This document shows, piece after piece, positions 8,475 through 17,513 of a stretch of DNA of 64,000 nucleotides (positions within the stretch are counted from its first letter, which is position 1; every line of letters starts with the position of its first letter). Made by a program: the position numbers and the translations under genes. The notes beneath the pieces were generated by a model that was not told the DNA's origin, ran no database searches, and worked only from the letters and a program-made list of their open reading frames with translations. Location: positions 1,674,001 through 1,738,000 of the forward strand of contig NZ_PGES01000001.1 of NCBI RefSeq assembly GCF_002797895.1. Direction: 5' to 3'. Source of the DNA: Janthinobacterium sp. 67 (GTDB lineage: Bacteria > Pseudomonadota > Gammaproteobacteria > Burkholderiales > Burkholderiaceae_D).

Positions 8475-9929
8475 ATGTTGAACCTGCAAGACGCAAGCCT
8501 GTTGAAACAGCAATGCCTGATCGATGGCGTCTGGTGCGATGCCGATGACGGCGCCACCATCGCCGTGACCAACCCGGCCACGGGTGCAGTGATCGCCACC
8601 GTGCCGCGCATGGGTGCGGCCGAGACGCGGCGCGCCATCGCCGCCTCGCACGTGGCCTTCCGGCTGTGGCGCAAGCAGACGGTGAAGGCGCGCGCCACAG
8701 TGCTGCGCACCTGGCATGCCTTGATTTTGCAGCACGCCGACGACCTGGCGCTGATCCTCACCAGCGAGCAAGGCAAGTCGCTGGCCGAAGCCAAGGGCGA
8801 GATCGTCTCGAACGCGGCCTACCTGGAATGGTTTGCCGAGGAAGGCAAGCGCGCGTATGGCGACGTGATCGCCCCGCCGTCGAACGACAAGCGCATCGTC
8901 GTCATCAAGCAGCCGATCGGCGTGTGCGCGGCCATCACGCCATGGAATTTCCCGAACGGCATGATCACGCGCAAGGCCGGCCCCGCCCTGGCGGCCGGCT
9001 GCGCCATGGTCCTGAAACCGGCGTCGCAAACGCCGCTGTCGGCCCTGGCCCTGGGCGAACTGGCGCTGCGCGCCGGCGTGCCGCCCGGCGTCTTCAATGT
9101 GGTGACGGGCGCGGCGCAAGCGATCGGCACGGAACTGTGCCACAACGACCTGGTGCGCAAGATCACGTTTACGGGATCGACGGAAGTGGGCGCCTGGCTG
9201 TCGCGCGAGGCGGCCGGCACCATCAAGAAGCTGTCGCTGGAACTGGGCGGCAACGCGCCCTTCATCGTCTTCGACGACGCCGACATCGACGCGGCCGTCG
9301 AAGGCGTGCTGATGTCGAAATACCGCAACAGCGGCCAGACCTGCGTGTGCGCCAACCGCATCTACGTGCAGGACAGCATCTACGACGACTTCGCCGCCCG
9401 CCTCGTGGCCAAGGTGGCCGAGCTGAAACTGGGCAATGGCCTGGACGCTGGCGTCACGCAAGGCCCGCTGATCGATGAAAACGCCGTGCGCAAGATCGAG
9501 CAGCACATCGCCGACGCGCTGGCCAAGGGCGGCAAGCTGGCCATCGGCGGCAAGCGCCACGCGCTGGGCGGCAGCTTCTTCGAGCCCAGCGTGGTGCTGG
9601 AAGCGAACAGCGACATGCTGGTGGCCACCGAGGAAACCTTCGCCCCGCTCGCTCCCCTGTTCCGCTTCGGCAGCGAAGACGAAGTCGTCGCCATGGCCAA
9701 CGCCACGCAGTTCGGCCTGGCCGGCTATTTCTACAGCCGCGACCTGGGCAGAGTCTGGCGCGTGGCCGAAGAACTGGAAGTGGGCATGGTCGGCATCAAC
9801 ACGGGCATGATCGCCAATGAAATGGCCCCATTCGGCGGCGTCAAGCATTCGGGCATGGGCCGCGAAGGCTCGCACTACGGCATGGACGACTTCCTCGATA
9901 TCAAATATTTGTGCATGGGAGGGATTTGA
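8475..9929 (+). CDS. NAD(P)-dependent aldehyde dehydrogenase (predicted 3-sulfolactaldehyde dehydrogenase)
   Basis: 484 residues, GabD-like (succinate-semialdehyde dehydrogenase subfamily). Catalytic residues: N158 in TPWNFP, general base E256 in LELGGN, nucleophile C290 in SGQTC; the cofactor segment GFTGSTEVG-like is FTGSTEVG (232-239). It would oxidise SLA, released by the aldolase, to 3-sulfolactate, as the SLA dehydrogenase of sulfo-ED organisms does. ATG 8475 follows CAAGGAGAACCCTC. 30 bp separate it from the dehydrogenase gene. The succinate-semialdehyde fold is suited to a small aldehyde with an anionic end, which fits SLA. Confidence 0.87.
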   Translation: MLNLQDASLLKQQCLIDGVWCDADDGATIAVTNPATGAVIATVPRMGAAETRRAIAASHVAFRLWRKQTVKARATVLRTWHALILQHADDLALILTSEQGKSLAEAKGEIVSNAAYLEWFAEEGKRAYGDVIAPPSNDKRIVVIKQPIGVCAAITPWNFPNGMITRKAGPALAAGCAMVLKPASQTPLSALALGELALRAGVPPGVFNVVTGAAQAIGTELCHNDLVRKITFTGSTEVGAWLSREAAGTIKKLSLELGGNAPFIVFDDADIDAAVEGVLMSKYRNSGQTCVCANRIYVQDSIYDDFAARLVAKVAELKLGNGLDAGVTQGPLIDENAVRKIEQHIADALAKGGKLAIGGKRHALGGSFFEPSVVLEANSDMLVATEETFAPLAPLFRFGSEDEVVAMANATQFGLAGYFYSRDLGRVWRVAEELEVGMVGINTGMIANEMAPFGGVKHSGMGREGSHYGMDDFLDIKYLCMGGI

Positions 9930-9993
9930 TTATTTAATTAGGCAAGGCAGGGATCAGCAACAATACACCTATAAAAACACAGGAGACAAGATC

Positions 9994-11394
9994 ATGCAAA
10001 CGACGTTACGCAAGACCACATTGGCCGCGGCCATCACGGGCGCCCTTTTCTCGGCATCATTTGTTAGCGCTAACGCGCGCGCCGACGAACTGAGCGACAT
10101 GAAAGCCATGCTGGCCCAGTTGCAGGACCGGGTGGCGCAGATGGAAGCGAAGGCTGCCCAGCCAGCGCCAGCAGCAGCGATGGCGGCCGCACCGGCATCA
10201 TCGGCGGCGGCCCCGATAAAACCCGTCACCGGCTTCAACTGGAAGCTGTACGGCCGTGGCGACATCGGCTACACGGTCTCGCGCGGCAAGGACGCCAGCG
10301 GGCGCCAGCTGACCAACCACCGCCTGAACCAGGGCGAGATGGCCAGCCGCCTGGGCCTGACGGGCGCCTGGGTCTTCAGCGATGAATACAAGGCCATCTT
10401 CGGCGTCGAGACGGGTCTGAACCTGTTCAACGGCAACGCGGGCGGCGGCACGCAAAACAACACCACCTCGTCCGTGCTGTTCAACCGCGGTTCCACCGTC
10501 GGCTTTGCGTCGACCACCTGGGGCTCGGTCGAAGGCGGCACCATGTACATGGCGCCGTTCTGGGTCTCGCTGGGCGCCGACCTGGCGTCGGCGCACAACT
10601 ACGGCGCCAACGATTTCAGCGCCCTGTTTTCGCTCACGCGCCCCGAATCGCTGGGCCGCTACCTGAAAGACCCCGTGACGGGCAACGCCAGCAAGACGAC
10701 TAGCCTGGCCGGCAACAACTCGGGCACGGCCCTGTTCTATGGCAACGCGCTGCGCTACCGCAGCCCCACCTGGAACAATATTTCGGCCGAGGTATCGTAT
10801 TCGGCTGGCCAGCAGGCGTCTTCCGCCACCGACCTGGAAAACGATGGCCGCAGCTGGGCCGCCAACGTGCTGTACAAGAAGGGCGACCTGTTCCTCGGCT
10901 ATGCGCACATGGATTACCAGCAGAGCAACGACATCAGCACGGCCGGCACGCCGAACTTCATCAAGCGCAACCAGGTCACGGACATCGTCGGCGCGCGCTA
11001 CAAGTGGAACGACTTTACCCTGGGCGGCTCCTACACGTCCTACCGCGTGTCGAACGCGGGCGGCTATGCGGCCGACGCCTTCGGCGTGTCGGGCGCATAT
11101 GACATCGGCAAGCACCGCATCGAAGGCAGCCTGGCGCACATCAGCTATGACGGCGCCAACGCCAAAGGCGCTTTCGGCACGAATACGGGCGATGGCGTGG
11201 GCAAGCCAAAGTCGACGGCCTACTCGCTGGGCTACCTGTACAACTTCCAGCCTACCCTGTCGTTCTATGCGTATGCCACGCGCATCGCCAACAACAGCCA
11301 CGCCAAGCTGGGCGTATTGCAGTTCCGGGGGGACAATAACTACTTCGGCTACAGCCCCGTCGAGCTGACCGCCGGCATGTTCCTCGTCTTTTAA
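9994..11394 (+). CDS. Gram-negative porin (predicted sulfosugar entry channel)
   Basis: 466 residues. Signal peptide to about residue 31 (TLAAAITGALFSASFVSANARA), then a short coiled-coil (LSDMKAMLAQLQDRVAQMEAKA), an Ala/Pro-rich linker of about 35 residues, and a 16-strand-type porin barrel beginning FNWKLYGRGDIGYTVSRG and ending in a C-terminal aromatic (MFLVF), as required for BAM insertion. The N-terminal coiled coil plus linker resembles porins that anchor to peptidoglycan or trimerise through this region. It sits inside the SQ operon between SLA dehydrogenase and sulfoquinovosidase, so it probably provides the outer-membrane route. ATG 9994 follows ACAGGAGACAAGATC. Confidence 0.85.
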   Translation: MQTTLRKTTLAAAITGALFSASFVSANARADELSDMKAMLAQLQDRVAQMEAKAAQPAPAAAMAAAPASSAAAPIKPVTGFNWKLYGRGDIGYTVSRGKDASGRQLTNHRLNQGEMASRLGLTGAWVFSDEYKAIFGVETGLNLFNGNAGGGTQNNTTSSVLFNRGSTVGFASTTWGSVEGGTMYMAPFWVSLGADLASAHNYGANDFSALFSLTRPESLGRYLKDPVTGNASKTTSLAGNNSGTALFYGNALRYRSPTWNNISAEVSYSAGQQASSATDLENDGRSWAANVLYKKGDLFLGYAHMDYQQSNDISTAGTPNFIKRNQVTDIVGARYKWNDFTLGGSYTSYRVSNAGGYAADAFGVSGAYDIGKHRIEGSLAHISYDGANAKGAFGTNTGDGVGKPKSTAYSLGYLYNFQPTLSFYAYATRIANNSHAKLGVLQFRGDNNYFGYSPVELTAGMFLVF

Positions 11395-11463
11395 TTAGTG
11401 CAGTAACCCCGGCCCGCCATGCGCCACCACGCGGGCGGCCGGTTTTCACAGGAGTTGATCGTC

Positions 11464-13485
11464 ATGCAGTACACACTACACCAGGAAAATGACAGCGTCG
11501 CCCTGCGCTGCGCCGGCCGCTTGCTGCTGCGCCACAGTCCCGCTGCGCCGTGCGTGTTCGTCGGCCAGGGCCGCGAAAGCATGGAAATGTACCGCGGTAA
11601 CTTCGAGATCGAGGATTACGTCGAGGAGCGCAATGCCCTGCGCGCGCTGGCCGTCACCGAGGACGATGGCGCCACCACCCTGCGCTTTGCGCGCCATGCG
11701 GGCGAGACACCGCAACTGGTGCTGGCCGTGCAGGCAACGCCGCATGGCGTGCACCTGGTGGTGCGCTATGCGGCGCCGGGCTGGAACCGCCTGTGGCTGC
11801 GCCTGCCGGCGGAACAGGATGAACATGTGTGGGGCTGCGGCGAGCAGATGTCGTACTTCGACCTGCGCGGGCGCCACTTCCCCCTGTGGACGTCGGAGCC
11901 GGGCGTGGGCCGCGACAAGTCGACGCATTTGACGTGGCAGGCGGACGTGACGTCCAAGTCGGGCGGCGACTACTATCACACGAATTATCCGCAACCGAGC
12001 TTCATCTCTTCGCAGCGTTACTGCCTGCATGCGGAAACGACGGCGTATGCGGACTTCGATTTCCGCCAGCCCGACTTCCACGAGCTGCAATTCTGGGCCA
12101 TGCCAGAGCGCCTGGAATTCATGCTGGCCGATACCTTCGCCGACCTGGTCGGCGTCGTCTCGCAGCGCTTCGGCCGCCAGCCGCAATTGCCTGCATGGCT
12201 GCAAAATGGCGCCATGCTGGGCCTGAAAGGCGGCGAGGAACATGCGCGCGCCATCCTCGCGCAGGCGCAGGAACACGGCTTGCCCGTCAGCGCCCTGTGG
12301 TGCGAAGACTGGGTGGGCTTGCGCCAGACCTCGTTCGGCAAACGCTTGTTCTGGGACTGGCGCTGGCAGCCGCAGCGCTATCCTGACCTGAAAAACTGGA
12401 TCGCCGACCTGGCCACGCAGGACATCCGCTTCCTCGGCTACGTCAATCCCTACCTGTGCAACGACGGCACCCTGTATCAGGAAGCGCTGCGGCAGGGCTT
12501 TCTGGCGACAAGCATGGATGGCGGCGCCTACCTGGTCGACTTCGGCGAATTCGATTGCGGCGTCGTCGACTTCACCAATCCGGCGGCCGCCTTGTGGTTC
12601 GAGGAACGCATCCTGCGCCAGGAAATGCTCGATTTCGGCCTGTCGGGCTGGATGGCCGATTTCGGCGAATACCTGCCGATCGACCTGCGCCTGCACAATG
12701 GCGCCGACGCGCGCCTGATGCACAACGCGTGGCCGACCCTGTGGGCCGAAGTCAATGCGCGCGCCATCGAGCGGGCCGGCAAGACGGGCGACGCCACCTT
12801 CTTCATGCGCGCCGGCTACACGGGCGTGCAGGCGCACTGCCCGCTGCTGTGGGCGGGCGACCAGTCCGTCGACTTCAGCCGCCACGACGGTTTGCAGACG
12901 GTGATCTGCGGCGCCCTGTCGTCCGGCCTCCTGGGCAATGCCTACCACCACAGCGATATCGGCGGCTATACGAGCTTGTTCAGCAACCTGCGCACGGCCG
13001 AACTGTTCCAGCGCTGGACGGAGATGGCCGTGTTCACGTCGATGATGCGCACGCACGAAGGCAACCGTCCCGACGAAAACTTCCAGTTCTACCAGGATGA
13101 AGAGGTGTTCCGCCACTTCGCCCGCATGACGCGGCTGCACGTGGCGCTGGCACCCACCATCCGCGCCCTGGCCGAAGAGGCCGTGGCGCGCGGCCTGCCG
13201 CTGCAGCGCCCGCTGTTCCTGCACTATGAACACGACCGCGCCACCTACGCCATCCAGGACCAGTACCTGTTCGGCCCCGACTTGCTGGTGGCGCCTGTGC
13301 ATGCGGCCGGTGCCGCGCGCTGGAGCGCCTACCTGCCGCAGGGCGACGCCTGGATCCACCTGTGGAGCGGCACGGTCTTCGACGGCGGCCAGCGCGTGGA
13401 AGTCGATGCGCCGCTGGGCCAGCCGCCCGTCTTCGTGCGGCGCGGTTGCGCGCAGCAGGACTTCTTCCTGTCGCTGGCGAAATGA
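11464..13485 (+). CDS. yihQ: Sulfoquinovosidase (GH31, YihQ-like)
   Basis: 673 residues, no signal peptide, so cytoplasmic. It matches the layout of E. coli YihQ (678 residues) from end to end: MYRGNF, GCGEQMSYFDLRGRHFPLWTSE, GVGR-K, GGDYY, FGEF, GWMADFGEYLP, FMRAG, WAGDQ, SDIGGYT, MMRTHEGNRP. The nucleophile is D399 and the acid/base D466. Sulfonate-binding positions, shifted 6-7 from YihQ numbering, are K255, E281, R294 (GKR), W297 and Y502. This is the KERWY motif known from Agrobacterium sulfoquinovosidase, replacing QQRWY of E. coli. It hydrolyses alpha-sulfoquinovosides such as SQ-glycerol to SQ. ATG 11464 follows CAGGAGTTGATCGTC. This gene fixes the pathway assignment of the whole operon. 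Confidence 0.94.
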   Translation: MQYTLHQENDSVALRCAGRLLLRHSPAAPCVFVGQGRESMEMYRGNFEIEDYVEERNALRALAVTEDDGATTLRFARHAGETPQLVLAVQATPHGVHLVVRYAAPGWNRLWLRLPAEQDEHVWGCGEQMSYFDLRGRHFPLWTSEPGVGRDKSTHLTWQADVTSKSGGDYYHTNYPQPSFISSQRYCLHAETTAYADFDFRQPDFHELQFWAMPERLEFMLADTFADLVGVVSQRFGRQPQLPAWLQNGAMLGLKGGEEHARAILAQAQEHGLPVSALWCEDWVGLRQTSFGKRLFWDWRWQPQRYPDLKNWIADLATQDIRFLGYVNPYLCNDGTLYQEALRQGFLATSMDGGAYLVDFGEFDCGVVDFTNPAAALWFEERILRQEMLDFGLSGWMADFGEYLPIDLRLHNGADARLMHNAWPTLWAEVNARAIERAGKTGDATFFMRAGYTGVQAHCPLLWAGDQSVDFSRHDGLQTVICGALSSGLLGNAYHHSDIGGYTSLFSNLRTAELFQRWTEMAVFTSMMRTHEGNRPDENFQFYQDEEVFRHFARMTRLHVALAPTIRALAEEAVARGLPLQRPLFLHYEHDRATYAIQDQYLFGPDLLVAPVHAAGAARWSAYLPQGDAWIHLWSGTVFDGGQRVEVDAPLGQPPVFVRRGCAQQDFFLSLAK

Positions 13486-13492
13486 GCGTGGC

Positions 13493-14254
13493 ATGAGCGT
13501 GGCGTCGCACCTGCTGTTCCTGGCCTGCGTGGCGCTGGCCAGCGTGGCGCAGAACCTGACGGGATTTGCCTTCGGCCTGATCCTGCTGGGCCTGACGGCC
13601 GTGCTGCACCTGGCCAGCCTGGGCGACGTGGCCAACGTCGTCAGCGTGCTGGTGCTGGTCAACGCCGCCATCACGTTTGGCCGCACGCGCCCGCGGCTGG
13701 CCTGGCCCGTGTTCGGCCCCTCGCTGGCCATCAGCCAGCTGGGCGTGGGCGCGGGCGTGGCCCTGCTGGGCTGGTTCAGCGCGCAGCAAGTGAGCCTGCT
13801 GCGCTTCCTGCTCGGCTGCGCCATCGTCGTCTGCGCCTTCATGCTGGTGCTGCGCGCCAGCGCGCGTGCGCGGCAGTCAAGCCTGCCCTCGTTTCTGTTC
13901 TTCAGCGGCGTATCCGGCGTGATGGGCGGCCTGTTCGCCAGCGCCGGCCCACCCATGGTGTACCACCTGTACCGCCAGCCATGGCCGGCCGACATGATCC
14001 GCCATTCGCTGATCGTGCTGTTCGCCGCGAATGCCGTGCTGCGCCTGGCCCTCGTGCTGGCGCACGGCCAGTTCAGCATGACGGCCTTCTGGCTGACCCT
14101 CGAGGCCTTGCCGCTGGTGATGGGCTTGACGTGGCTGGCGCGCCGCCACCCTTCGCGCCTGCCCATCGAACACGTGCGCCGCGCCGTCTTCGTGCTGCTG
14201 CTGATCGCCGGCCTGGCCCTCGTGCTGCCGCCCGTGCTGTCGCTGCTTGCCTGA
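13493..14254 (+). CDS. TauE/SafE-family exporter (predicted sulfolactate exporter)
   Basis: 253 residues, very hydrophobic, about eight membrane segments, with the two-fold repeat of the TauE/SafE (DUF81) family: first half LLFLACVALASVAQNLTGFAFGLILLG, second half FFSGVSGVMGGLFASAGPPMVYHLY. Members of this family export sulfite or C2/C3 sulfonates. It starts 7 bp after the sulfoquinovosidase stop. Bacteria using sulfo-ED excrete 3-sulfolactate, and a TauE-like gene occurs in their clusters, so export of sulfolactate is the best guess. No sulfolactate-degrading gene is seen nearby. An ATG at 13482 overlapping the previous stop is in another frame. Confidence 0.85.
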   Translation: MSVASHLLFLACVALASVAQNLTGFAFGLILLGLTAVLHLASLGDVANVVSVLVLVNAAITFGRTRPRLAWPVFGPSLAISQLGVGAGVALLGWFSAQQVSLLRFLLGCAIVVCAFMLVLRASARARQSSLPSFLFFSGVSGVMGGLFASAGPPMVYHLYRQPWPADMIRHSLIVLFAANAVLRLALVLAHGQFSMTAFWLTLEALPLVMGLTWLARRHPSRLPIEHVRRAVFVLLLIAGLALVLPPVLSLLA

Positions 14255-14297
14255 GACGGCACTTAATTTTCTTTTACTTTTACCAGACGAGTCTTCC

Positions 14298-15857
14298 ATG
14301 TCCGCTTCCCGCTTTTCCTCCCTGCCCGCCGACTGCGACCTGCTGGTCGTCGGCGGCGGCATCAATGGCGCCGGCATCGCGCGCGACGCGGCCGGCCGCG
14401 GCCTGCGCGTGGTGCTGTGCGAACAGCACGACCTGGCGCAGCACACCTCGTCCGCGTCCACCAAGCTGATACACGGCGGCCTGCGCTACCTCGAATACTA
14501 TGAATTCAAGCTGGTGCGCAAGGCGCTGCAGGAACGCGAAGTGCTGCTGCGCGCCGCGCCCCACATCATGTGGCCGATGCGCTTCGTCATGCCGCACGAC
14601 GCCGCTCAGCGCCCCGCCTGGATGATACGCGCGGGCCTGTTCCTGTATGACCACCTGGCCAAGCGGGCCTTTTTGCCCGCCTCGCAAGGCATCGCGCTGG
14701 ACACCCACGCGGCAGGCGCGCCGTTGAAAGCCGGCTACCGCAAGGGCTTCGTGTACTCCGACGGCTGGGTCGACGACGCCCGCCTGGTGGTGCTCAATGC
14801 GCTCGGCGCACAGGAACACGGCGCGCACATCCTCACGCGCACGGCCTGCGTCGATGCACGCCGCGATGGCGGCGCCTGGCAAGCCACCCTGCAAGCCGGG
14901 GATGGCCAGCGCCAGGTGCTGCGCGCGCGCGCCATCGTCAACGCGGCGGGACCGTGGACGGCGCAATTCGCGGGCGCGGCCGGCGGCGGCAAGACGCAGG
15001 GGCTGCGCCTGATCAAGGGCAGCCACATCATCGTGCCGCGCCTGTTCGAGCATCCGCACGCCTACATCTTCCAGAACCCGGACCAGCGCATCATCTTCGC
15101 CATCCCCTACCAGGACGACTTCACCCTGATCGGCACCACGGACGAGGAATACAAGGGAGAGGTCAGCCAGGTGAAGATCAGCCAGATGGAAATCGATTAC
15201 CTGTGCCAGGCCGCGAACCGCTATTTCAAGCGCGAGATTTCTCCCGCCGACGTCGTGTGGACGTATTCGGGCGTGCGCCCGCTGCTCGACGACAGCGCGC
15301 AGAACGCCTCGGCCGTCACGCGCGACTACCTGCTGGAGGTGGCGCGCGGCGATGTGGCGACGGGTGCGCCCCTGCTCAATATCTGGGGCGGCAAGATCAC
15401 CACCTACCGCAAGCTGGCCGAGGAAGCACTGGGCTTGCTGGCGCCCCTGCTGGACAATCGCGCCGCGGCGTGGACGGCCGAGGCGCCTCTGCCCGGCGGC
15501 GACCTGCGGCAGGAAAACCAACTGGTGGACAGCCATGATTTCGACGCCTTTCTCGGCCGCTTCCAGCGCGACCACGCCTGGCTGCCGCCCGCGCTGGCGC
15601 GCCGCTATGCGCGCGCCTACGGCAGCCGCGCCGCGCGCCTGCTGACGGGCGCCACCTCGATGGCCGACCTGGGCGCGCAGCTGGCGCCCGGCCTGTACGA
15701 GGCCGAAGCGTACTATCTGATCGAGGTGGAATGGGCCAGGAGCAGCGACGACATCCTGTGGCGGCGCAGCAAGCTGGGATTGCGCTGCACGCCGGCCGAC
15801 GTGGCGCGCCTGCAGCAGTGGCTGGCCGTCCATCTGGCGCAAGAGGTGGCGGCATGA
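14298..15857 (+). CDS. glpD: Aerobic glycerol-3-phosphate dehydrogenase
   Basis: 519 residues. FAD Rossmann motif [19 protein letters not shown] (residues 14-33), family signature [23 protein letters not shown]-binding C-terminal piece [17 protein letters not shown], and a C-terminal DAO_C-type helical domain. It oxidises glycerol 3-phosphate to dihydroxyacetone phosphate at the membrane and passes electrons to quinone. ATG 14298 is chosen; a TTG 51 bp upstream lacks a ribosome site. The gene follows the exporter by 43 bp and overlaps glpK by 4 bp (ATGA). Its place at the end of the SQ operon suggests it handles glycerol released from SQ-glycerol. Confidence 0.95.
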   Translation: MSASRFSSLPADCDLLVVGGGINGAGIARDAAGRGLRVVLCEQHDLAQHTSSASTKLIHGGLRYLEYYEFKLVRKALQEREVLLRAAPHIMWPMRFVMPHDAAQRPAWMIRAGLFLYDHLAKRAFLPASQGIALDTHAAGAPLKAGYRKGFVYSDGWVDDARLVVLNALGAQEHGAHILTRTACVDARRDGGAWQATLQAGDGQRQVLRARAIVNAAGPWTAQFAGAAGGGKTQGLRLIKGSHIIVPRLFEHPHAYIFQNPDQRIIFAIPYQDDFTLIGTTDEEYKGEVSQVKISQMEIDYLCQAANRYFKREISPADVVWTYSGVRPLLDDSAQNASAVTRDYLLEVARGDVATGAPLLNIWGGKITTYRKLAEEALGLLAPLLDNRAAAWTAEAPLPGGDLRQENQLVDSHDFDAFLGRFQRDHAWLPPALARRYARAYGSRAARLLTGATSMADLGAQLAPGLYEAEAYYLIEVEWARSSDDILWRRSKLGLRCTPADVARLQQWLAVHLAQEVAA

Positions 15858-17344
15858 CCTATCTGCTGGCCTTCGACCAGGGCACCTCCAGTTCGCGCAG
15901 CATGGTCTTCGATGAATCAGGCGCCATCGTCGCCGTGGCGCAGCGCGAGTTCCGCCAGCTGTTCCCGCAGCCGGGCTGGATCGAGCATGATCCGATGGAA
16001 ATCTGGCACAGCCAGATCGAGACCTGCCGCGCAGTGCTGGCCAAGACGGGCCTGCGGGCCGATGCGCTCGGCGCGCTGGGCATCACCAACCAGCGCGAAA
16101 CGACCGTGGTGTGGGACCGCGCCACGGGCGAACCCGTCTACAACGCCATCGTCTGGCAAGACCGCCGAACGGAAGCGCTGTGCGAGGACTTGCGCGCGCG
16201 CGGCCTGGCCGGCGCCATCCATGCCAAGACGGGCCTGGTGCTCGACCCGTATTTTTCCGGCACCAAGCTGCGCTGGATACTCGACGCCGTGCCCGGCGCC
16301 CGCGCGCGGGCCATGCGCGGCGAACTGGCCTTCGGCACCATCGACACGTGGCTGGCGTGGAAGATGACGGGCGGACGCCTGCACGTGAGCGACGTCAGCA
16401 ACGCTTCGCGCACCATGCTGTGGAACCTGCATGAAGGCTGCTGGGATGCCCAGCTGCTCGATTGGCTGGGCATTCCCGCCAGCCTGCTGCCATCCGTCCA
16501 TCCATCGAGCCACGTGTATGGCGAAACGGATGCGGATGTACTGGGCAGCCCCGTCATCATCGGCGGCATCGCCGGCGACCAGCAGGCGGCGCTGTTCGGC
16601 CAGACCTGCTTCAAGCCGGGCATGGCCAAGAATACCTATGGCACGGGCTGCTTCTTGCTGCTCAATACGGGCGAGCAGTGCGCGCAATCGCAGCATGGAC
16701 TGATCAGCACGGCCGCCTGCCAGGTGGGCGCGCAGCCCACGTACGCGCTCGAGGGCAGCGTTTTCATCGGCGGCGCCGTGGTGCAATGGCTGCGCGATGG
16801 CCTCGGTGCCATCGGCCACGCGGGCGAAGCGGAAGGCCTGGCCGCCTCCGTGCCCGATTCCGGCGGCGTGGTCTTCGTGCCGTCGTTTACGGGACTCGGT
16901 GCGCCGTACTGGGTACCGTCGGCCAAGGGCGCCATCCTGGGCCTGAGCCGCGGCAGCACGGTGGGCCACATCGCCCGCGCCGCATTGGAAGCGATCGCCT
17001 TCCAGAGCGCCGCCCTGCTGGGCGCCATGACGCGCGACGCGCAAGCACCGATCACGGAACTGCGCGTGGACGGCGGCGCCTGCGCCAACAACCTGCTGCT
17101 GCAATTCCAGGCCGACTTGCTGGGCATCCCCGTCGTGCGCCCACAGGTGATCGAAACGACGGCGCTGGGCGCCGCCTACCTGGCCGGTCTGGCCATCGGC
17201 CTGTATCAAGGCACCGACGAACTGGCGTCGCACTGGCGCGCCGACCGAACGTTCTTGCCCACCATCGGGCGCGACCAGGCGGCCAGCCTGATGCAGCAGT
17301 GGGAGGTGGCCGTGCGGCGGTTTACGGGGAATGGAGAACACTGA
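15854..17344 (+). CDS. glpK: Glycerol kinase
   Basis: 496 residues, FGGY kinase. N-terminal phosphate loop [15 protein letters not shown] (residues 7-21), [30 protein letters not shown], catalytic-region [27 protein letters not shown] (catalytic Asp) and [14 protein letters not shown] are all present. It phosphorylates glycerol with ATP. Translation is coupled to glpD by an ATGA overlap. There is no glpF facilitator in the cluster, which fits glycerol being generated inside the cell rather than imported. The stop is followed by 11 bp before repeat element R1. Confidence 0.96.
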   Translation: MTYLLAFDQGTSSSRSMVFDESGAIVAVAQREFRQLFPQPGWIEHDPMEIWHSQIETCRAVLAKTGLRADALGALGITNQRETTVVWDRATGEPVYNAIVWQDRRTEALCEDLRARGLAGAIHAKTGLVLDPYFSGTKLRWILDAVPGARARAMRGELAFGTIDTWLAWKMTGGRLHVSDVSNASRTMLWNLHEGCWDAQLLDWLGIPASLLPSVHPSSHVYGETDADVLGSPVIIGGIAGDQQAALFGQTCFKPGMAKNTYGTGCFLLLNTGEQCAQSQHGLISTAACQVGAQPTYALEGSVFIGGAVVQWLRDGLGAIGHAGEAEGLAASVPDSGGVVFVPSFTGLGAPYWVPSAKGAILGLSRGSTVGHIARAALEAIAFQSAALLGAMTRDAQAPITELRVDGGACANNLLLQFQADLLGIPVVRPQVIETTALGAAYLAGLAIGLYQGTDELASHWRADRTFLPTIGRDQAASLMQQWEVAVRRFTGNGEH

Positions 17345-17355
17345 GAAACGTCGGG

Positions 17356-17456
17356 GCAAAAAAAAGCCCGCTGCGGGAGCGGGCTGAATCTAATTCCTGT
17401 GAGGAAGTAGAGGAGACAGGTGCATCTTGACGCATTGCGGCATATCATGCCAATCA
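17356..17456 (-). ncRNA. R1: copy 1 of a four-member intergenic element, candidate small RNA
   Basis: Read on the minus strand: a conserved segment ...ATGCACCTGTCTCCTCTA, a short stem CTACTTCC/GGAATTAG, then ATTC and a GC-rich terminator hairpin (AGCCCGCT/AGCGGGCT, 17365-17385) followed by eight T. The T-run is only on this strand, so it terminates leftward transcripts. The same arrangement occurs at R2, R3 and R4. It lies between the convergent ends of glpK and the hydrolase gene. The exact 5' end is not determinable; conservation extends to about 17456. Confidence 0.55.
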
Positions 17457-17513
17457 TGTGTTGTGATGAGCAAGATAAGCCCCATCAATATCTTGACGTG
17501 ATGCCCTGCTTGC

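Noticed and set aside
7509..9875. 788-codon minus-strand reading frame
   Set aside because: Shadow of the SDR and aldehyde dehydrogenase genes in GC-rich DNA; composition is His/Arg/Gly-rich and no motif is seen.
2..11394. Non-phosphorylative L-arabinose, L-fucose or D-galactose oxidative pathway
   Set aside because: The enzyme families fit, but the operon also contains a YihQ-type sulfoquinovosidase with the full sulfonate-binding set and a TauE/SafE exporter, which those pathways do not need.
11476..14262. 928-codon minus-strand reading frame
   Set aside because: Shadow of the sulfoquinovosidase and exporter genes, which have clear family motifs on the plus strand.
17365..17385. Hairpin of R1 as the terminator of glpK
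   Set aside because: The T-run is on the minus strand only; rightward transcripts meet the hairpin after an A-run and have no T-run following.
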